IMG/VR virus record: IMGVR_UViG_3300042448_001132
Span: 1-33,039 of that record
Source of the DNA: a virus
Direction: 5' to 3' (one strand)
Length of the DNA: 33,039 bases
The notes under the pieces are model-generated. The model had not been told where the DNA came from. It saw only the letters and a program-made list of their open reading frames with translations, and did not search any database. The position numbers and the translations under genes were made by a program. Positions 6,444 through 15,890 of this stretch are shown here, one piece after another (within the stretch, counting starts at the first letter, position 1; each line of letters begins with the position of its first letter).

Positions 6444-6718
6444 AAAGTTGCCGCCAAATTAAAAAGGTCATCTAGCTGCGCTTCTGTTAAATTTAATGCC
6501 ACGGCAAGCGATTGCAATAACGGCCTATTACGCTCGACAGCGCTGGAAAATTCCCATTCTATGCGCGCTGCCTCACCTTGAGAACCTGGCAGGTTTTGAA
6601 TGGCAATATTCACCTGTTCAAGCAAACCAGTTTGCAACAACGCTAGGCGCGCCTGTCTCATGGTTACAGACAGTGGCGCATCTGGCGGGTTCAATTCCCT
6701 GTCAATTTTCACAATCAT
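6440..6718 (-). CDS. Conserved tail-fibre-associated phage protein, 92 aa
   Basis: Mostly helical, with SVTMRQARLALLQTGLLEQV near residues 17-36 and IEWEFSSAVERNRPLL near 54-69. Proteins of this pattern are found directly after tail-fibre genes in many podo- and siphoviruses; the role is unknown, possibly fibre assembly. It overlaps both neighbours by ATGA. Confidence 0.7.
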   Translation of the reverse strand: MIVKIDRELNPPDAPLSVTMRQARLALLQTGLLEQVNIAIQNLPGSQGEAARIEWEFSSAVERNRPLLQSLAVALNLTEAQLDDLFNLAATL

Positions 6719-6963
6719 GGGTTACTTTCAAAAGTATTTGATTCACTACCGACACCATCGGTCAAATCTTCGTCGTCGCACGTCCAATAGGCTCGTTCGC
6801 TCCTGTCCGCAGGTAACTCACTAGCGTCGATGATTTTGTAAGGCTTTCCTGCCGGTACATCTTTAGCCGCAATAGCCCCAATGCCATACAGCTCAAGCGC
6901 TTCAACCGTGGGGCGAATAACAGCCAAAACACCATTGTTTTGTTTGTAGATTATGACTTGCAT
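6715..6963 (-). CDS. Tail-fibre accessory protein, 82 aa
   Basis: Begins MQVIIYKQNNGVLAVIRPT, then AAKDVPAGKPYKIIDASELP and an aromatic/acidic end. The VPAGKPYxIxxxSELP pattern is typical of small proteins beside phage tail fibres, often annotated as fibre assembly or hypothetical. It lies 12 nt after the tail-fibre gene and is coupled to the next gene. Confidence 0.7.
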   Translation of the reverse strand: MQVIIYKQNNGVLAVIRPTVEALELYGIGAIAAKDVPAGKPYKIIDASELPADRSERAYWTCDDEDLTDGVGSESNTFESNP

Positions 6964-6975
6964 GGTTATGGTCCT

Positions 6976-8160
6976 TTAGCGGAAGATAGCGACATGCACT
7001 TGCGGGCAGTCTTCGTTGCTAGAGCCTGCATAAAGTGTGCCGACGCGAACAGAAGATGTGGTCAAGGCGGTTACGCCTTGCTTTAGCGCGAGCGAGTTCC
7101 CGCCATCGTTAGTGGCATTGCGCTGGGCAGTGCCGGCCACCATATAATTTGCATCAGGCATCGCCGTGATGAAGTTCACCGTATAATCGCCCGTGCCATT
7201 ATCCGTGATGCTGCTGACATTACCAGAAGCGCGAATAGCAACAGTGCCAGTGCCGTTAAAGTTCACCCATGCGCGGCAGGCAAATTGAGGCAGTAGAGCC
7301 GTGCCGCCCGGTATGACGGATAACTGAGAGCCGTCAGGGGCTATTTGAAACCGTGTCGCGCCGTTATTGAAAAATGCAGTGACTCCAGCCGCTGTGGTGT
7401 TTGCCACAAAAAGACTAGTACCGATCTGAACAAATTCACCGTTATTCGCCCCGCTAGAAACTACCAGGCCAGTGGGTCCAGAAGGCTTTGCCACATGAAG
7501 CCCATAGACTGACGGTGAAATCGTCCCAATGCCAACATTGCCACTTGTATCCCAAAATAAACCACCAGTGGATAATTTAGCTGGAGTGACAGAACCATTA
7601 GGTATAGCCAAAGGACTACCATCTGACCTTTGATAACCAGCAACCCTCCACCCATTAGCCGGGCTTCCGCTCGGCACCACAATAGCGCTATCCCCTGCTG
7701 CCGTGGTGATGTTAGCCGCGCCGGGAAGTATCAGCGTAGTAGCGTTATGGGTCAGCGTAAGCGCACCGTCGAAACGAACATATCGAGGCCCGTTGTAGTT
7801 CGTGCCAAAGCTCGTGATCGTCGTCGTGCCGGTTATGTTCAGAAATACCGAGTTCTGCGCGCCTATGTCCGTAGTGGTCGCGCTTACCAGGTTTTGGGGC
7901 GTTCCTTGGCTGAATAATTGTTCCCAGCGTACAGAATCGCCAGTGGCAGACCCGGCACCAAGCCCGGTCAGCTTGTTTCCGGTCATAGGCAGGTTCCCGG
8001 TGGCCGGCGTTTGGCCGTCAGACGAAAGCGACTGCGTAAGCGCTGCCGCTATGTCATTAGCCAGGTTTTGCCAGTCTGCCGCAGTAGCGGAAACCCCGTT
8101 GATAGCAGGGTTCCAGCTATTCACTGGTAGACTGTATACTCCGCTTCCGTTACGTGACAT
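6976..8160 (-). CDS. Tail fibre
   Basis: A 394-aa protein. The N-terminus (MSRNGSGVYSLPVNSW, then ATGNLPMTGNKLTGLGAGSA and GDSVRWEQL by about residue 84) is the virion-attachment module shared by podovirus fibres. The middle is rich in Gly, Thr, Ser and Asn with beta repeats, a GNVGIGTISPS motif near residue 210, and a C-terminal beta domain ending VHVAIFR. It binds the host receptor. It is the most host-specific gene in the window. No chaperone (S74) domain is visible. Confidence 0.85.
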   Translation of the reverse strand: MSRNGSGVYSLPVNSWNPAINGVSATAADWQNLANDIAAALTQSLSSDGQTPATGNLPMTGNKLTGLGAGSATGDSVRWEQLFSQGTPQNLVSATTTDIGAQNSVFLNITGTTTITSFGTNYNGPRYVRFDGALTLTHNATTLILPGAANITTAAGDSAIVVPSGSPANGWRVAGYQRSDGSPLAIPNGSVTPAKLSTGGLFWDTSGNVGIGTISPSVYGLHVAKPSGPTGLVVSSGANNGEFVQIGTSLFVANTTAAGVTAFFNNGATRFQIAPDGSQLSVIPGGTALLPQFACRAWVNFNGTGTVAIRASGNVSSITDNGTGDYTVNFITAMPDANYMVAGTAQRNATNDGGNSLALKQGVTALTTSSVRVGTLYAGSSNEDCPQVHVAIFR

Positions 8161-8169
8161 TTTTTTCCT

Positions 8170-9870
8170 TTATTGGGTACTTAAAACAGGGACAGCAGTT
8201 GGCAAAGATTGTCTTAAAGCGTTAATCAAAGCTTGATTTTGTGGGCTTGCTTGAGATGCTAATCTTCTAGCCAGAGCCGGGCTATTTAATGCTGAACTTA
8301 CACCATAAGCAGCAGGAGCCGTTGCTAATATTCTTGGGTCAAAATAAGAGCCAACAGCAAAAGCGCTACCTAAAGTATTTTGAGCAAAAGCTCGCGGACT
8401 GCCGCCTGTTTGCGCGACACGATCAGCAACAAACCTAGACCCCATTTGCGCCGCTTCGCCTAGTGGAGTATTGCTTGCTCCCCTTCCGTATTGCTGGAAT
8501 ACAGCATTAGGCAACAAAGCGGCAGGAACATCGCCCATTTCTCTACCAGCAACTCCGACCTCACCTTTAGCCAGCAAAGGTTCTACCGTTTTGAATGCTC
8601 GGTATTGCTGTTTGTTCATAGTCAGCGCGGCAGCATCCTCCGGCGTTAGTCCCCGACCAAATGCGGATAGCACTGATTTTCTAAGATCGCTTAATAACTT
8701 TTGATGAAACCCTTTTTCTCCTTCAGCGACGATTCTTAATCGAGATTGCCAGTTGTTTGCAAAATTACCGGGGATTGCTCCGTTTTCTTGCCTTCGTAGC
8801 AAGTTTCCGATTATCTTGTCAATTTTTGTTATTTGTTCCGGGTCAAGATTTTCAGCAGCTTCTTGTTGTATTTTTGCAATGTCATCAGCTAGATTTGAAT
8901 CTAGTACGAGTTTATTATTCCCCCACAGACGATTAAACTCAGCGCCCAACCTCTTACTCGCGTCGTCCATTACGTCTGGTGTTAGTTTGTCAAACTCAGC
9001 GCCAAAAGATTTCCCTACCTGACGATTAAACCATTCTTGTTTTGCTTTTGCAGCCGCGTTTGCAGGTCGTCCGATTATTGGAAGGTCAGCTAAAAATGAT
9101 CGTATTCCTTTGACCATTGCATTTTCAGATAAATCAGCAATACCAAGTGGGGCGCCGGCGGTTAATGCTTTTTTTACTAACGGATTATTAACATCTGGAC
9201 GAATTGCAGAACCTATTGCCTGCCCAGCCATTCCAGCACCACGAACAGCCGCAGGCAATGCAGCGCCAAAAATTGCACCAGTGTCAGCTTCTTCAGGATT
9301 GACCAAACCAGCAGCAGTAGCGCCGGTAGTAGCGCCGCCAGCCGTCCGTAATCCAGCGTTTGCAAGCGTAGCGCCCCTACCGCCTTGAATGCCGGGCGAC
9401 ACTAAACCGCCACCACGCAGCGCATTGACTATGGCAGGCGCGGCTCTTAGCGCTTGAGCGCCTTTTGCTAAAATTCCGGGCGCGCCAGCGGTTCCCGCTA
9501 TTTCAGTAGCAAGTTTACCGCCTTGATAGCTTAAAGACTCAGGCTCAGCGCCCAAGTTTTTTAGCCCTTCCTCTGTCGCCGCTCGCCTGTCAAATTGTTT
9601 GAACCCGCCTACCCCTGTTTTTTCAGACAGGTATTCAGCCGCTACATCTACTGGCTTTAGCAACGTCGCCCCAATATTAGCAGCGCCGCGAATAGCCCCT
9701 AAAGTGCTTTGTACGGGCAGTGAACCCATTACCTCTTGTTTAAGCATTTCTCCGAATGACGGTTTTTGCGTTGCGCCAAGTCGTTGTTTAACAACTCTCT
9801 GGATCACATCCTGAGAAGTTCCTTCGGGAAATTCCAATACTGTACCGTCTGGCAATTCGGCTTCTATCAT
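8170..9870 (-). CDS. Ejection / internal virion protein, 566 aa
   Basis: The N-terminal LPDGTVLEFPEGTS motif (residues 5-18) is the short domain found at the start of many phage ejection or tail proteins. Residues 40-245 are rich in Gly and Ala with amphipathic helices (for example GAIRGAANIGATL), able to associate with membranes; the rest is helical. In P22-like phages such proteins leave the capsid with the DNA and form a trans-envelope channel. The ATG overlaps the stop of the preceding gene. Assignment rests on composition, motif and position. Confidence 0.7.
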   Translation of the reverse strand: MIEAELPDGTVLEFPEGTSQDVIQRVVKQRLGATQKPSFGEMLKQEVMGSLPVQSTLGAIRGAANIGATLLKPVDVAAEYLSEKTGVGGFKQFDRRAATEEGLKNLGAEPESLSYQGGKLATEIAGTAGAPGILAKGAQALRAAPAIVNALRGGGLVSPGIQGGRGATLANAGLRTAGGATTGATAAGLVNPEEADTGAIFGAALPAAVRGAGMAGQAIGSAIRPDVNNPLVKKALTAGAPLGIADLSENAMVKGIRSFLADLPIIGRPANAAAKAKQEWFNRQVGKSFGAEFDKLTPDVMDDASKRLGAEFNRLWGNNKLVLDSNLADDIAKIQQEAAENLDPEQITKIDKIIGNLLRRQENGAIPGNFANNWQSRLRIVAEGEKGFHQKLLSDLRKSVLSAFGRGLTPEDAAALTMNKQQYRAFKTVEPLLAKGEVGVAGREMGDVPAALLPNAVFQQYGRGASNTPLGEAAQMGSRFVADRVAQTGGSPRAFAQNTLGSAFAVGSYFDPRILATAPAAYGVSSALNSPALARRLASQASPQNQALINALRQSLPTAVPVLSTQ

Positions 9871-11147
9871 GGTATTAAATTCCCTTGAGCGTCATAACGA
9901 AGTCGGTTTTTGGGAATGGCAGGTTGTTCAATTTTAGGCGCGCTTGGCGCTATTCCGCTTTGCGCAGTTCTTGCGCGTTCTACGCCTTTGCGAATAATAG
10001 ACTGAAATTCTCGTGCAGCTTTTATAAACTCAGATTCGCTCCCAGCGGCATCCATTCGAGCAATTGCATCAGTTGCTTTTTTACCTTCAACCTCAGTAAT
10101 TGCACCCCCTCCTTTAAGAGATTCAAATGCTTGTAAGAACTGTTGCCCTTTGAGTTGGTCAAGACGAATATCAAAATCTTTAGCAGGAGTGCCTGGAATT
10201 TTTTGGATTCCAAGCAAACGACTCGCCCCGACCGCTTGTTTCATTCCTGGGGCATTTAACAAATCATCAACAAGACGAATTGTCTCTTCACCTTGCGTTA
10301 TTGCTTTTGGAGCTTCTAATCGCGATTCTGTACGCATTTTTGCTTCGGTTGTTGCTGCCGCTTTTGCTCCAGCTAAAGAACCTTGTAAGGTCGGGTCATC
10401 AGAAGCTTTGATAACCGGCTGACCATTGATGGAGCCAAGCGACAATTCACCTGTACGCGCATTGCCCACGGCGATGCCCTGGGGTGTTCCGATGAACTGG
10501 TAATACCCTTGTTGCTGCGGCTGCATACTACGGCGCAACTCAACCATTTCGCGCTGGAATTGGCGTTGCATTTCGGCTTGTTCTGCTGCGCTGGCGTTTC
10601 TAGCCTGTAGTTCTGCCATGCGCGACTCTTGCTGGAATCGAAGCTGGTCCATACGAGCCTGTCGTGCTGTTTCAGCCTCTTGCTGACGGAATGCTCGATC
10701 TTCAACCCTTTGAGCCGCTGCCGCTTCCAGTTCAGGAATTCGACTAATTCCTTGCATTGCCATCTGACGATAGCCAGCATCAGGCGCACCCATCAATGCT
10801 CTATAAGCGCCTGGCATATCTTGTGGCTCTGCGGGTCTTGGTGGGCCAGCAACATCGGGCGGCAATACTTCAGCCGGTCGGCCTAACGCTTTTTCGGTGA
10901 AACCGCGAAGCGCGTTAGCTAAAGCTTTTTCTCTTTCACTTCCGATTTGCGTTATTTCTTCCTGCGCCATTTGTTGCCCACGCATACCGCCGAGCGAACG
11001 AAGGCCAGCGGCTAGATATTCAAGCGGGTTAGGGGCAACGTATATATTCCCCACCATGCGGCCTTGCGGAGCTTGGTATTGAGCTTGCTGGCCGTAGCGT
11101 AATGCTCTTTCACGCGCTAGTTGCAGTTGTTGTTCGTAGTCTGTCAT
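9867..11147 (-). CDS. Ejection / internal virion protein with coiled coil, 426 aa
   Basis: Helical, Gln/Ala/Arg-rich. Residues about 135-215 form a long coiled coil (many Glu-Ala and Arg-Gln repeats, e.g. QAEMQRQFQREMVELRRSM). The C-terminal half (about 265-400) has helices with GASRLLGIQKIPGT, DQLKGQQFLQAFESLKGGGAITEVEG and ARMDAAGS. The latter pattern is common in podovirus structural proteins that precede the large ejection protein. It probably forms part of the ejected channel. Confidence 0.65.
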   Translation of the reverse strand: MTDYEQQLQLARERALRYGQQAQYQAPQGRMVGNIYVAPNPLEYLAAGLRSLGGMRGQQMAQEEITQIGSEREKALANALRGFTEKALGRPAEVLPPDVAGPPRPAEPQDMPGAYRALMGAPDAGYRQMAMQGISRIPELEAAAAQRVEDRAFRQQEAETARQARMDQLRFQQESRMAELQARNASAAEQAEMQRQFQREMVELRRSMQPQQQGYYQFIGTPQGIAVGNARTGELSLGSINGQPVIKASDDPTLQGSLAGAKAAATTEAKMRTESRLEAPKAITQGEETIRLVDDLLNAPGMKQAVGASRLLGIQKIPGTPAKDFDIRLDQLKGQQFLQAFESLKGGGAITEVEGKKATDAIARMDAAGSESEFIKAAREFQSIIRKGVERARTAQSGIAPSAPKIEQPAIPKNRLRYDAQGNLIP

Positions 11148-11149
11148 GA

Positions 11150-12016
11150 TTACCTTCCAAACAAACTAGGGAATTGTTTGCCAAAGAAATTCCCGCCCAA
11201 AGAACCGCCGCCAGCAACCGGCAGCCCGGCAATTCCCATCCCTAATCCAAAAATGCCGCCCAACGGGCTGGAGGCTTGCTCGGCGTTGTAAGCGTTCAAT
11301 TGTGCGCCGTATTGAGCATTAGCAGCATTCAGGTAATCAGGGCCTTGCGTAGCGTTTTGCAGTGCAAATTGCTGGAACTGAGGCGCTTGCACTTGGTTGC
11401 CAGAGCGTAGCGCGTTAATCAGGTTGAGCGGTCGGTCTTGCAGATAAGCCTGTTCTTGAAGTGCGGCAGCACGGTTAGCTTGGTCAAGACTGATACCCTG
11501 CATTGCAGCTTGCGTCATCAGATCATTAGCTTGCTGGTTTTGCATCGCCATCTCACGCGAGAATGCGTCAGAACCGAGACCAATGCCGGTATTAGCCAGC
11601 CGTTGCCGGGTGGCTTCTTCTTGCGCCTGTAGTTGTGGCCTAAGTCTTGCCAAAATCGCTTCTTGCGCGGTCTGTCCGACATTTATACCTCTGGTCGGTA
11701 AACCGCTAACGTCTAGCTCAGGGTTTTCAAATATCCGGCGAGCGCGGTCAAAACCAAGGTTGGCAACCTCGCCGTATTTCCGATTGAGCGCTAGTTGCTC
11801 GTCAAGTGCGGATTGGGCTTCCGGGGTCAAATTGGTGTATTGTTCCCATACGCCATCATCATCGGTCGGTCTTTTATAAGTCAAAGAACCCCAGGGGGTG
11901 TATTGATTTATGCGGTTCGCTTTAGTAGCGTATTTTGCGGCCTCTAAATTGCCAGCCGCCGTTTGTTCTGCCGCGCCGCGATAATCTGGCGGGGGGGGTG
12001 GGCTAGAGCTGCACAT
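11150..12016 (-). CDS. Ejection-type virion protein, 288 aa
   Basis: Starts MCSSSPPPPPDYRGAAEQT, a Pro-rich N-terminus typical of small podovirus ejection proteins, followed by PWGSLTYKRP, and a helical region TAQEAILARLRPQLQAQEE, then LANTGIGLGSDAFSREM around residues 140-157. The C-terminus is Gly-rich and hydrophobic (GIFGLGMGIAGLPVAGGG), suited to membrane insertion. Together with the next two genes it probably builds the DNA-ejection apparatus. Confidence 0.7.
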   Translation of the reverse strand: MCSSSPPPPPDYRGAAEQTAAGNLEAAKYATKANRINQYTPWGSLTYKRPTDDDGVWEQYTNLTPEAQSALDEQLALNRKYGEVANLGFDRARRIFENPELDVSGLPTRGINVGQTAQEAILARLRPQLQAQEEATRQRLANTGIGLGSDAFSREMAMQNQQANDLMTQAAMQGISLDQANRAAALQEQAYLQDRPLNLINALRSGNQVQAPQFQQFALQNATQGPDYLNAANAQYGAQLNAYNAEQASSPLGGIFGLGMGIAGLPVAGGGSLGGNFFGKQFPSLFGR

Positions 12017-12018
12017 AT

Positions 12019-12480
12019 TTACCTCAATTCATAAACCATTTCGGTTGCCATATTCTTAAACCCCATTCTTTGCCATAACTTGCTAACTCTTAAGTCAGTC
12101 ACGGCTGTACAATAGGCTTTTTGAACGTCAAGTTTTTTTAGTTCAGCCAATACATGCTGCACTAATTTCTTTCCTATGCCATTCCGATGGTTTCGGGTAA
12201 CGAATAACGCATCTTCTTTGGCTATTTTATCACCGTTATGCATATCATTGGTAATATAAATCAAACAATATCCGACACATTCAGCGTCGTGTTTTACAAT
12301 AAAAAACTTTAACCAGCCATCATTATTAAATTTGATGTACCTGTCTAGTTGCGGATTAAATGGCGAAATTTTTATGCCATCTTTTTCTAATCGTTCTTTC
12401 ATTTCTTGGTAATGCTCACTCGTCAATCGGCAAAAATCAGGCAAATTGTTTGCTATTTTTGCTTCATGAAAAGTGTACAT
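12019..12480 (-). CDS. GNAT-family N-acetyltransferase
   Basis: A 153-aa protein with the GNAT acetyl-CoA site: ALFVTRNHRNGIGKKLVQHV around residues 91-110, where RNGIGKKL is motif A, and the C-terminal KLWQRMGFKNMATEMVYEL strand. Phages of this type often encode a GNAT among the tail and ejection genes; the substrate is unknown. It might modify a virion or host protein. It fits tightly between the tail protein and ejection gene (8 and 2 nt gaps), so it is expressed late. Confidence 0.85.
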   Translation of the reverse strand: MYTFHEAKIANNLPDFCRLTSEHYQEMKERLEKDGIKISPFNPQLDRYIKFNNDGWLKFFIVKHDAECVGYCLIYITNDMHNGDKIAKEDALFVTRNHRNGIGKKLVQHVLAELKKLDVQKAYCTAVTDLRVSKLWQRMGFKNMATEMVYELR

Positions 12481-12488
12481 ATTTAGCC

Positions 12489-14012
12489 TTATAAAACAGA
12501 GTTGGCAGGCTGGTAGACATAATCGACATTGGTGAATCGTACTTCTGCCCCGTTATTTTGCACTTTAAGCCTTAGTGCGGCAGAGTTTGCCACCGCCCCG
12601 ACAGTATTCCAGCCAGTCGTCGAACGTAACCCGCCGCCCCAAACCATTGAACCCCATGTCATTGAACCCCACACCATACCCGTAGGTGCGACAAAACTTA
12701 ACGTACCTTGTGGGTCTTGTGCCAGATAGTTTGTATTCAGACCGTAAACAGCAGTCGGGTTTCCGCTTGTTAAAATGTACGGGCGCACCATGGTGAAATA
12801 CTTATTGAATGCCTTGTTGCCAAAGTAACCGAAGGCGGTCAGGCAGTCAGATTGAATAGGCGCGGACACGTCAACATTAGACACCCACGCTTTGTAGACT
12901 TTGGTGTTGTCTGCGTAATAAAGCCCTGTTGAGGCACGCAACAACACGTTCGCATTCCAGCCGGTGAACTTAGTCCATGCGCCAGTAATTGTGTTTTGTG
13001 CGAACTGATACGCCCCGCCGGTTGCCGGTACGTTCAATAACATCATGTTTTCTTCGGGGAAAAGACACAATTGCCACCCGAATGCTGACGAGAAAGAATT
13101 GGCAGCTATTGAGACACTATTCTGTATTTTGTCGGTCAAAGCCACTCGTCTATCGACACTTGCGGACAATAACCCTCTGCCTAAAGGAAATACACCCTCG
13201 GTCGTATTAACAGCTAGATCGCCGCCGTACTTTGCCGCGCATCGTCTGCCTAGTGGTCGCCCAAGCTGAAACACGCCAATGATCGAAAAATCACCGCCCG
13301 CACCTGGATTGCTTCCTCGATAAACCGCTACCTCGCCATTAGTAGATAGCACGACAAAGTGATCGTCAGCGCCAGAGCCAGCGTCAACCGTCCATGTATA
13401 ACAAGCCTGAATTGAACCGCCATTTCTAAACACGCTTGACAAGTCAAGAGTGCCAGCAGCGCCCCCAACCTGACCAACCGGCAGAAATGCCACCGTCATA
13501 CTGTTTTTAACGACAAAGTACAACCTCGACTTAAACACGCAAACATGCACCAGGCTGGTAGTCGTCACGCCTGTAATCGAAGGCGACGACGCTCCATCAA
13601 TGGCCGTCCAAGTGGTCCCATTGAATAACTGAGGCTTATCTACCCCGTTGACCAGGTACAGAAAAGACCCGCCAGCGGTCGTCACGTTAGCATCTTGCCA
13701 TTGCGCCGAAGTCTGGCCGGTAACGACTGCCGCGCCAAGCGTTCCAGCGGTTGTAACGTCAAATATAGACCCGCCAGCCGCAGCAAATAGCTTAGATACG
13801 CCTGACGTTGGAAGATACTCAACCAGCGTTTGCACTGGGTTTGTAAAGCCAGTAACGTGGTTTGCGCTACCTTTTCTGATGCCTAAGTAACCCGGATATG
13901 GCCACCAGTTTTCAAGAATGGGCGCGTACTGAGCAGGCATGTCGGCAATGCTATCGCGGTCATTGAGACCACCAACTGGGGCGGGAATAGAGGTAGCGCG
14001 TGCTGTTGCCAT
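12489..14012 (-). CDS. P22 gp10-like tail / DNA-stabilisation protein
   Basis: A 507-aa protein with an N-terminal PAPVGGLNDRDSIADMP motif and NWWPYPGYLGIRKGS around residues 35-49, shared by podovirus tail hub proteins that close the portal after packaging. The rest is a repeated beta pattern that looks like a propeller (STSGLFAAAGG..., FLYLVNGVDKPQLFNGTTW). MVWGSMTWGSMVWGGG near 444-459 is a local repeat. It follows the adaptor and ART-domain genes and overlaps the latter by 1 nt. Confidence 0.75.
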   Translation of the reverse strand: MATARATSIPAPVGGLNDRDSIADMPAQYAPILENWWPYPGYLGIRKGSANHVTGFTNPVQTLVEYLPTSGVSKLFAAAGGSIFDVTTAGTLGAAVVTGQTSAQWQDANVTTAGGSFLYLVNGVDKPQLFNGTTWTAIDGASSPSITGVTTTSLVHVCVFKSRLYFVVKNSMTVAFLPVGQVGGAAGTLDLSSVFRNGGSIQACYTWTVDAGSGADDHFVVLSTNGEVAVYRGSNPGAGGDFSIIGVFQLGRPLGRRCAAKYGGDLAVNTTEGVFPLGRGLLSASVDRRVALTDKIQNSVSIAANSFSSAFGWQLCLFPEENMMLLNVPATGGAYQFAQNTITGAWTKFTGWNANVLLRASTGLYYADNTKVYKAWVSNVDVSAPIQSDCLTAFGYFGNKAFNKYFTMVRPYILTSGNPTAVYGLNTNYLAQDPQGTLSFVAPTGMVWGSMTWGSMVWGGGLRSTTGWNTVGAVANSAALRLKVQNNGAEVRFTNVDYVYQPANSVL

Positions 14013-15181
14013 TATTTGATGCCCATTAAGCCTAATGGCTGATTGTTGCGCTCCAATATTCTGAGCATGTTTTCATTTCCGGGAAATACCACAAAGTTTG
14101 AAGTGCCAGCGCCAGCGCCGCGACTGCCTTGATCTAAGTATCGAATGCCGGGGATACCTAGCTCATTGAGTCGCAAAGAAACGGCTTGGGGAGTGTTGCC
14201 TAAGTTTGTTCTTCCTGAAGTTATATTGAGCCCAGTTGCATCTTCCAATGCTTCACGCTTTGTCGCGTACGTATTGCCGCCATATTCCCAATAGTCGCCG
14301 CGATTAACAGGCGCATCGTTTATAGCGTTAATTATTGTTTTGTCGCCTGACTTTAGTAGCGCCGCCCGCACTTCCGGTGCTTGCTGACTTAATGGCTTAT
14401 CCCAATCCAGCATTTTTGCTATAGCTTCGTCTGGTAGGTCTACTTTGTAAAGCGCGCCTTCTGGTTTAATAGTTTTTACTATTGGGCGCTCGCCAGCATC
14501 TAATAATTTTAATGCTTGTTTTGCGGAATCGGTAACGGATTTTGCCCCTCCCGGTCTAGCTAATACAGCAAGAGACTGCCGCGCAGCTTCAACATTTCCA
14601 GATTCGTCAGACAATATGCGCGCCAAAAAATGTTTGGGAATTCCTGAATCAAGCAATTGCCCATCAACGTAATCATCAGAATGTGTTAATGCTGTTTGAT
14701 ATGCTTTTGCCACATCCGGCGACTCTGCCAGATACAACCCATGCCCATACGCTTGCGCGCCTTCGCCAGTTCCGATCTTGCTTGCGTCGAAACGGTCGAA
14801 TTTGTGTGGGCTACCGTGCCATACAATCGCCCCGCGTTGTCCAGCAAAGCCAGGGGTGTTTAATGTAGCTGGTGCCATAGCGTTTTCAATTGCGCGGTTA
14901 GCACCTGCCGCTATTTGTGGCGCTTTGGCTGTCGCCGCCATAGGAAAAATCATTCCAAAAGTTTCGCCTACGGTTTTCGGTATTCCTTCTTGTACTGGAA
15001 CGGTCAACCCTACATCCTCCATCCAGCGCGAGCCTCCCAACGCGTTTTCAGGAACAGGTACGCCCATTTTGCGAAGCCCAGCGGCTATTAAGTCCACCGG
15101 CGCAGAGACACCGCTTGCTATGGTGTTCGAGGCGCTTTGTGCGGTATCTCGCAGAGCTTTAATTATGGCTTTTTTGTCCAT
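14012..15181 (-). CDS. Virion protein with PARP-like ADP-ribosyltransferase domain
   Basis: A 389-aa protein. Residues 1-110 are helical, with the virion-protein motif VPENALGGSRWMEDVG at 44-58. An ADP-ribosyltransferase-type domain begins at about 118: WHGSPHKFDRFD (H122), then GEGAQAYGHGLYLAES (Y150), matching the His-Gly-Ser and Gly-x-Gly-x-Tyr signatures of PARP-like enzymes. The C-terminus has LNELGIPGIRYLDQGSRG and NFVVFPGNE. It lies among tail and ejection genes, so it may be packaged and injected to modify host proteins early, as T4 Alt does. The catalytic Glu is not obvious, and activity is unproven. Confidence 0.75.
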   Translation of the reverse strand: MDKKAIIKALRDTAQSASNTIASGVSAPVDLIAAGLRKMGVPVPENALGGSRWMEDVGLTVPVQEGIPKTVGETFGMIFPMAATAKAPQIAAGANRAIENAMAPATLNTPGFAGQRGAIVWHGSPHKFDRFDASKIGTGEGAQAYGHGLYLAESPDVAKAYQTALTHSDDYVDGQLLDSGIPKHFLARILSDESGNVEAARQSLAVLARPGGAKSVTDSAKQALKLLDAGERPIVKTIKPEGALYKVDLPDEAIAKMLDWDKPLSQQAPEVRAALLKSGDKTIINAINDAPVNRGDYWEYGGNTYATKREALEDATGLNITSGRTNLGNTPQAVSLRLNELGIPGIRYLDQGSRGAGAGTSNFVVFPGNENMLRILERNNQPLGLMGIK

Positions 15182-15182
15182 A

Positions 15183-15890
15183 TCAGCCTGGGAAATTTCC
15201 GTCTTGAATGTTCCACTCGGTCAACAGAATATTACGCGGGAATGAGCCAAGTGACAATTTTTGAGCCGATTTGTCCTGCGCTTTTATGGTATCAAACATG
15301 GCGCGAAACTCGGAAACATCAAAGCTTGCATCCAAGCCTTTCGCGGCCTTCCATTGCACCTTGAGGCCGGTCAGCATCAGCGAATCATCAAACATTGATA
15401 CGTCTGTGTCAGCTTGGTACTTGTACCGATAAACCCCGCCGCCAGCATCAATCCAGTTTTTCGAGACATAGAAAAACGAAAGGTCAAGGCCGCCAGTCGC
15501 AGGGTCAACCTCGACGAAGTTATTAGCTATTCTGAAACGAAGATTGGGGCCTTGGCTGATAATGGCTGATTTGTATATCTGCCACTCTTGAGTAGTCGCA
15601 GGACCTATGAGCGGCCATCGTGACGTTCTATCCCATTCGGTCTGCGGTATTTGTCTGAGCCAGTCAGTAGGCAGTGCATATTGCGACTGCCCCTGCACCG
15701 TGGTGAAGCTGTACTCTTTATTTAGCTTCTGCCACTCATATTGCCGAGAAATGTCACGTCCGAGCCTGTTTGCCAGCGCCAGCAATTGAACGACCTGCGG
15801 GTCTGTATTGCCGACAACAAAGCTCGGACTTGGTAATAACCCCAACTCGCCGGTGACTTGTTGTATCAGTTCGAGCAGGGTGTAATTCAT
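15183..15890 (-). CDS. P22 gp4-like head-tail adaptor
   Basis: A 235-aa protein resembling the P22 tail accessory factor gp4 family: an N-terminal helical region with LLALANRLGRDISRQYEWQKL (about 32-52), YALPTDWLRQIPQTEW (about 71-86), and beta strands (GLDLSFFYVSKNWI). Gp4 binds below the portal and starts the tail; some members have muramidase activity, which cannot be judged here. Order with gp10-like and portal genes supports the call. It directly follows the preceding gene with no gap. Confidence 0.7.
   Translation of the reverse strand: MNYTLLELIQQVTGELGLLPSPSFVVGNTDPQVVQLLALANRLGRDISRQYEWQKLNKEYSFTTVQGQSQYALPTDWLRQIPQTEWDRTSRWPLIGPATTQEWQIYKSAIISQGPNLRFRIANNFVEVDPATGGLDLSFFYVSKNWIDAGGGVYRYKYQADTDVSMFDDSLMLTGLKVQWKAAKGLDASFDVSEFRAMFDTIKAQDKSAQKLSLGSFPRNILLTEWNIQDGNFPG

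Noticed and set aside
6976-8160. Diversity-generating retroelement as in BPP-1
   Set aside because: The head genes resemble BPP-1-type phages, but there is no reverse transcriptase and no template/variable repeat near the tail fibre.
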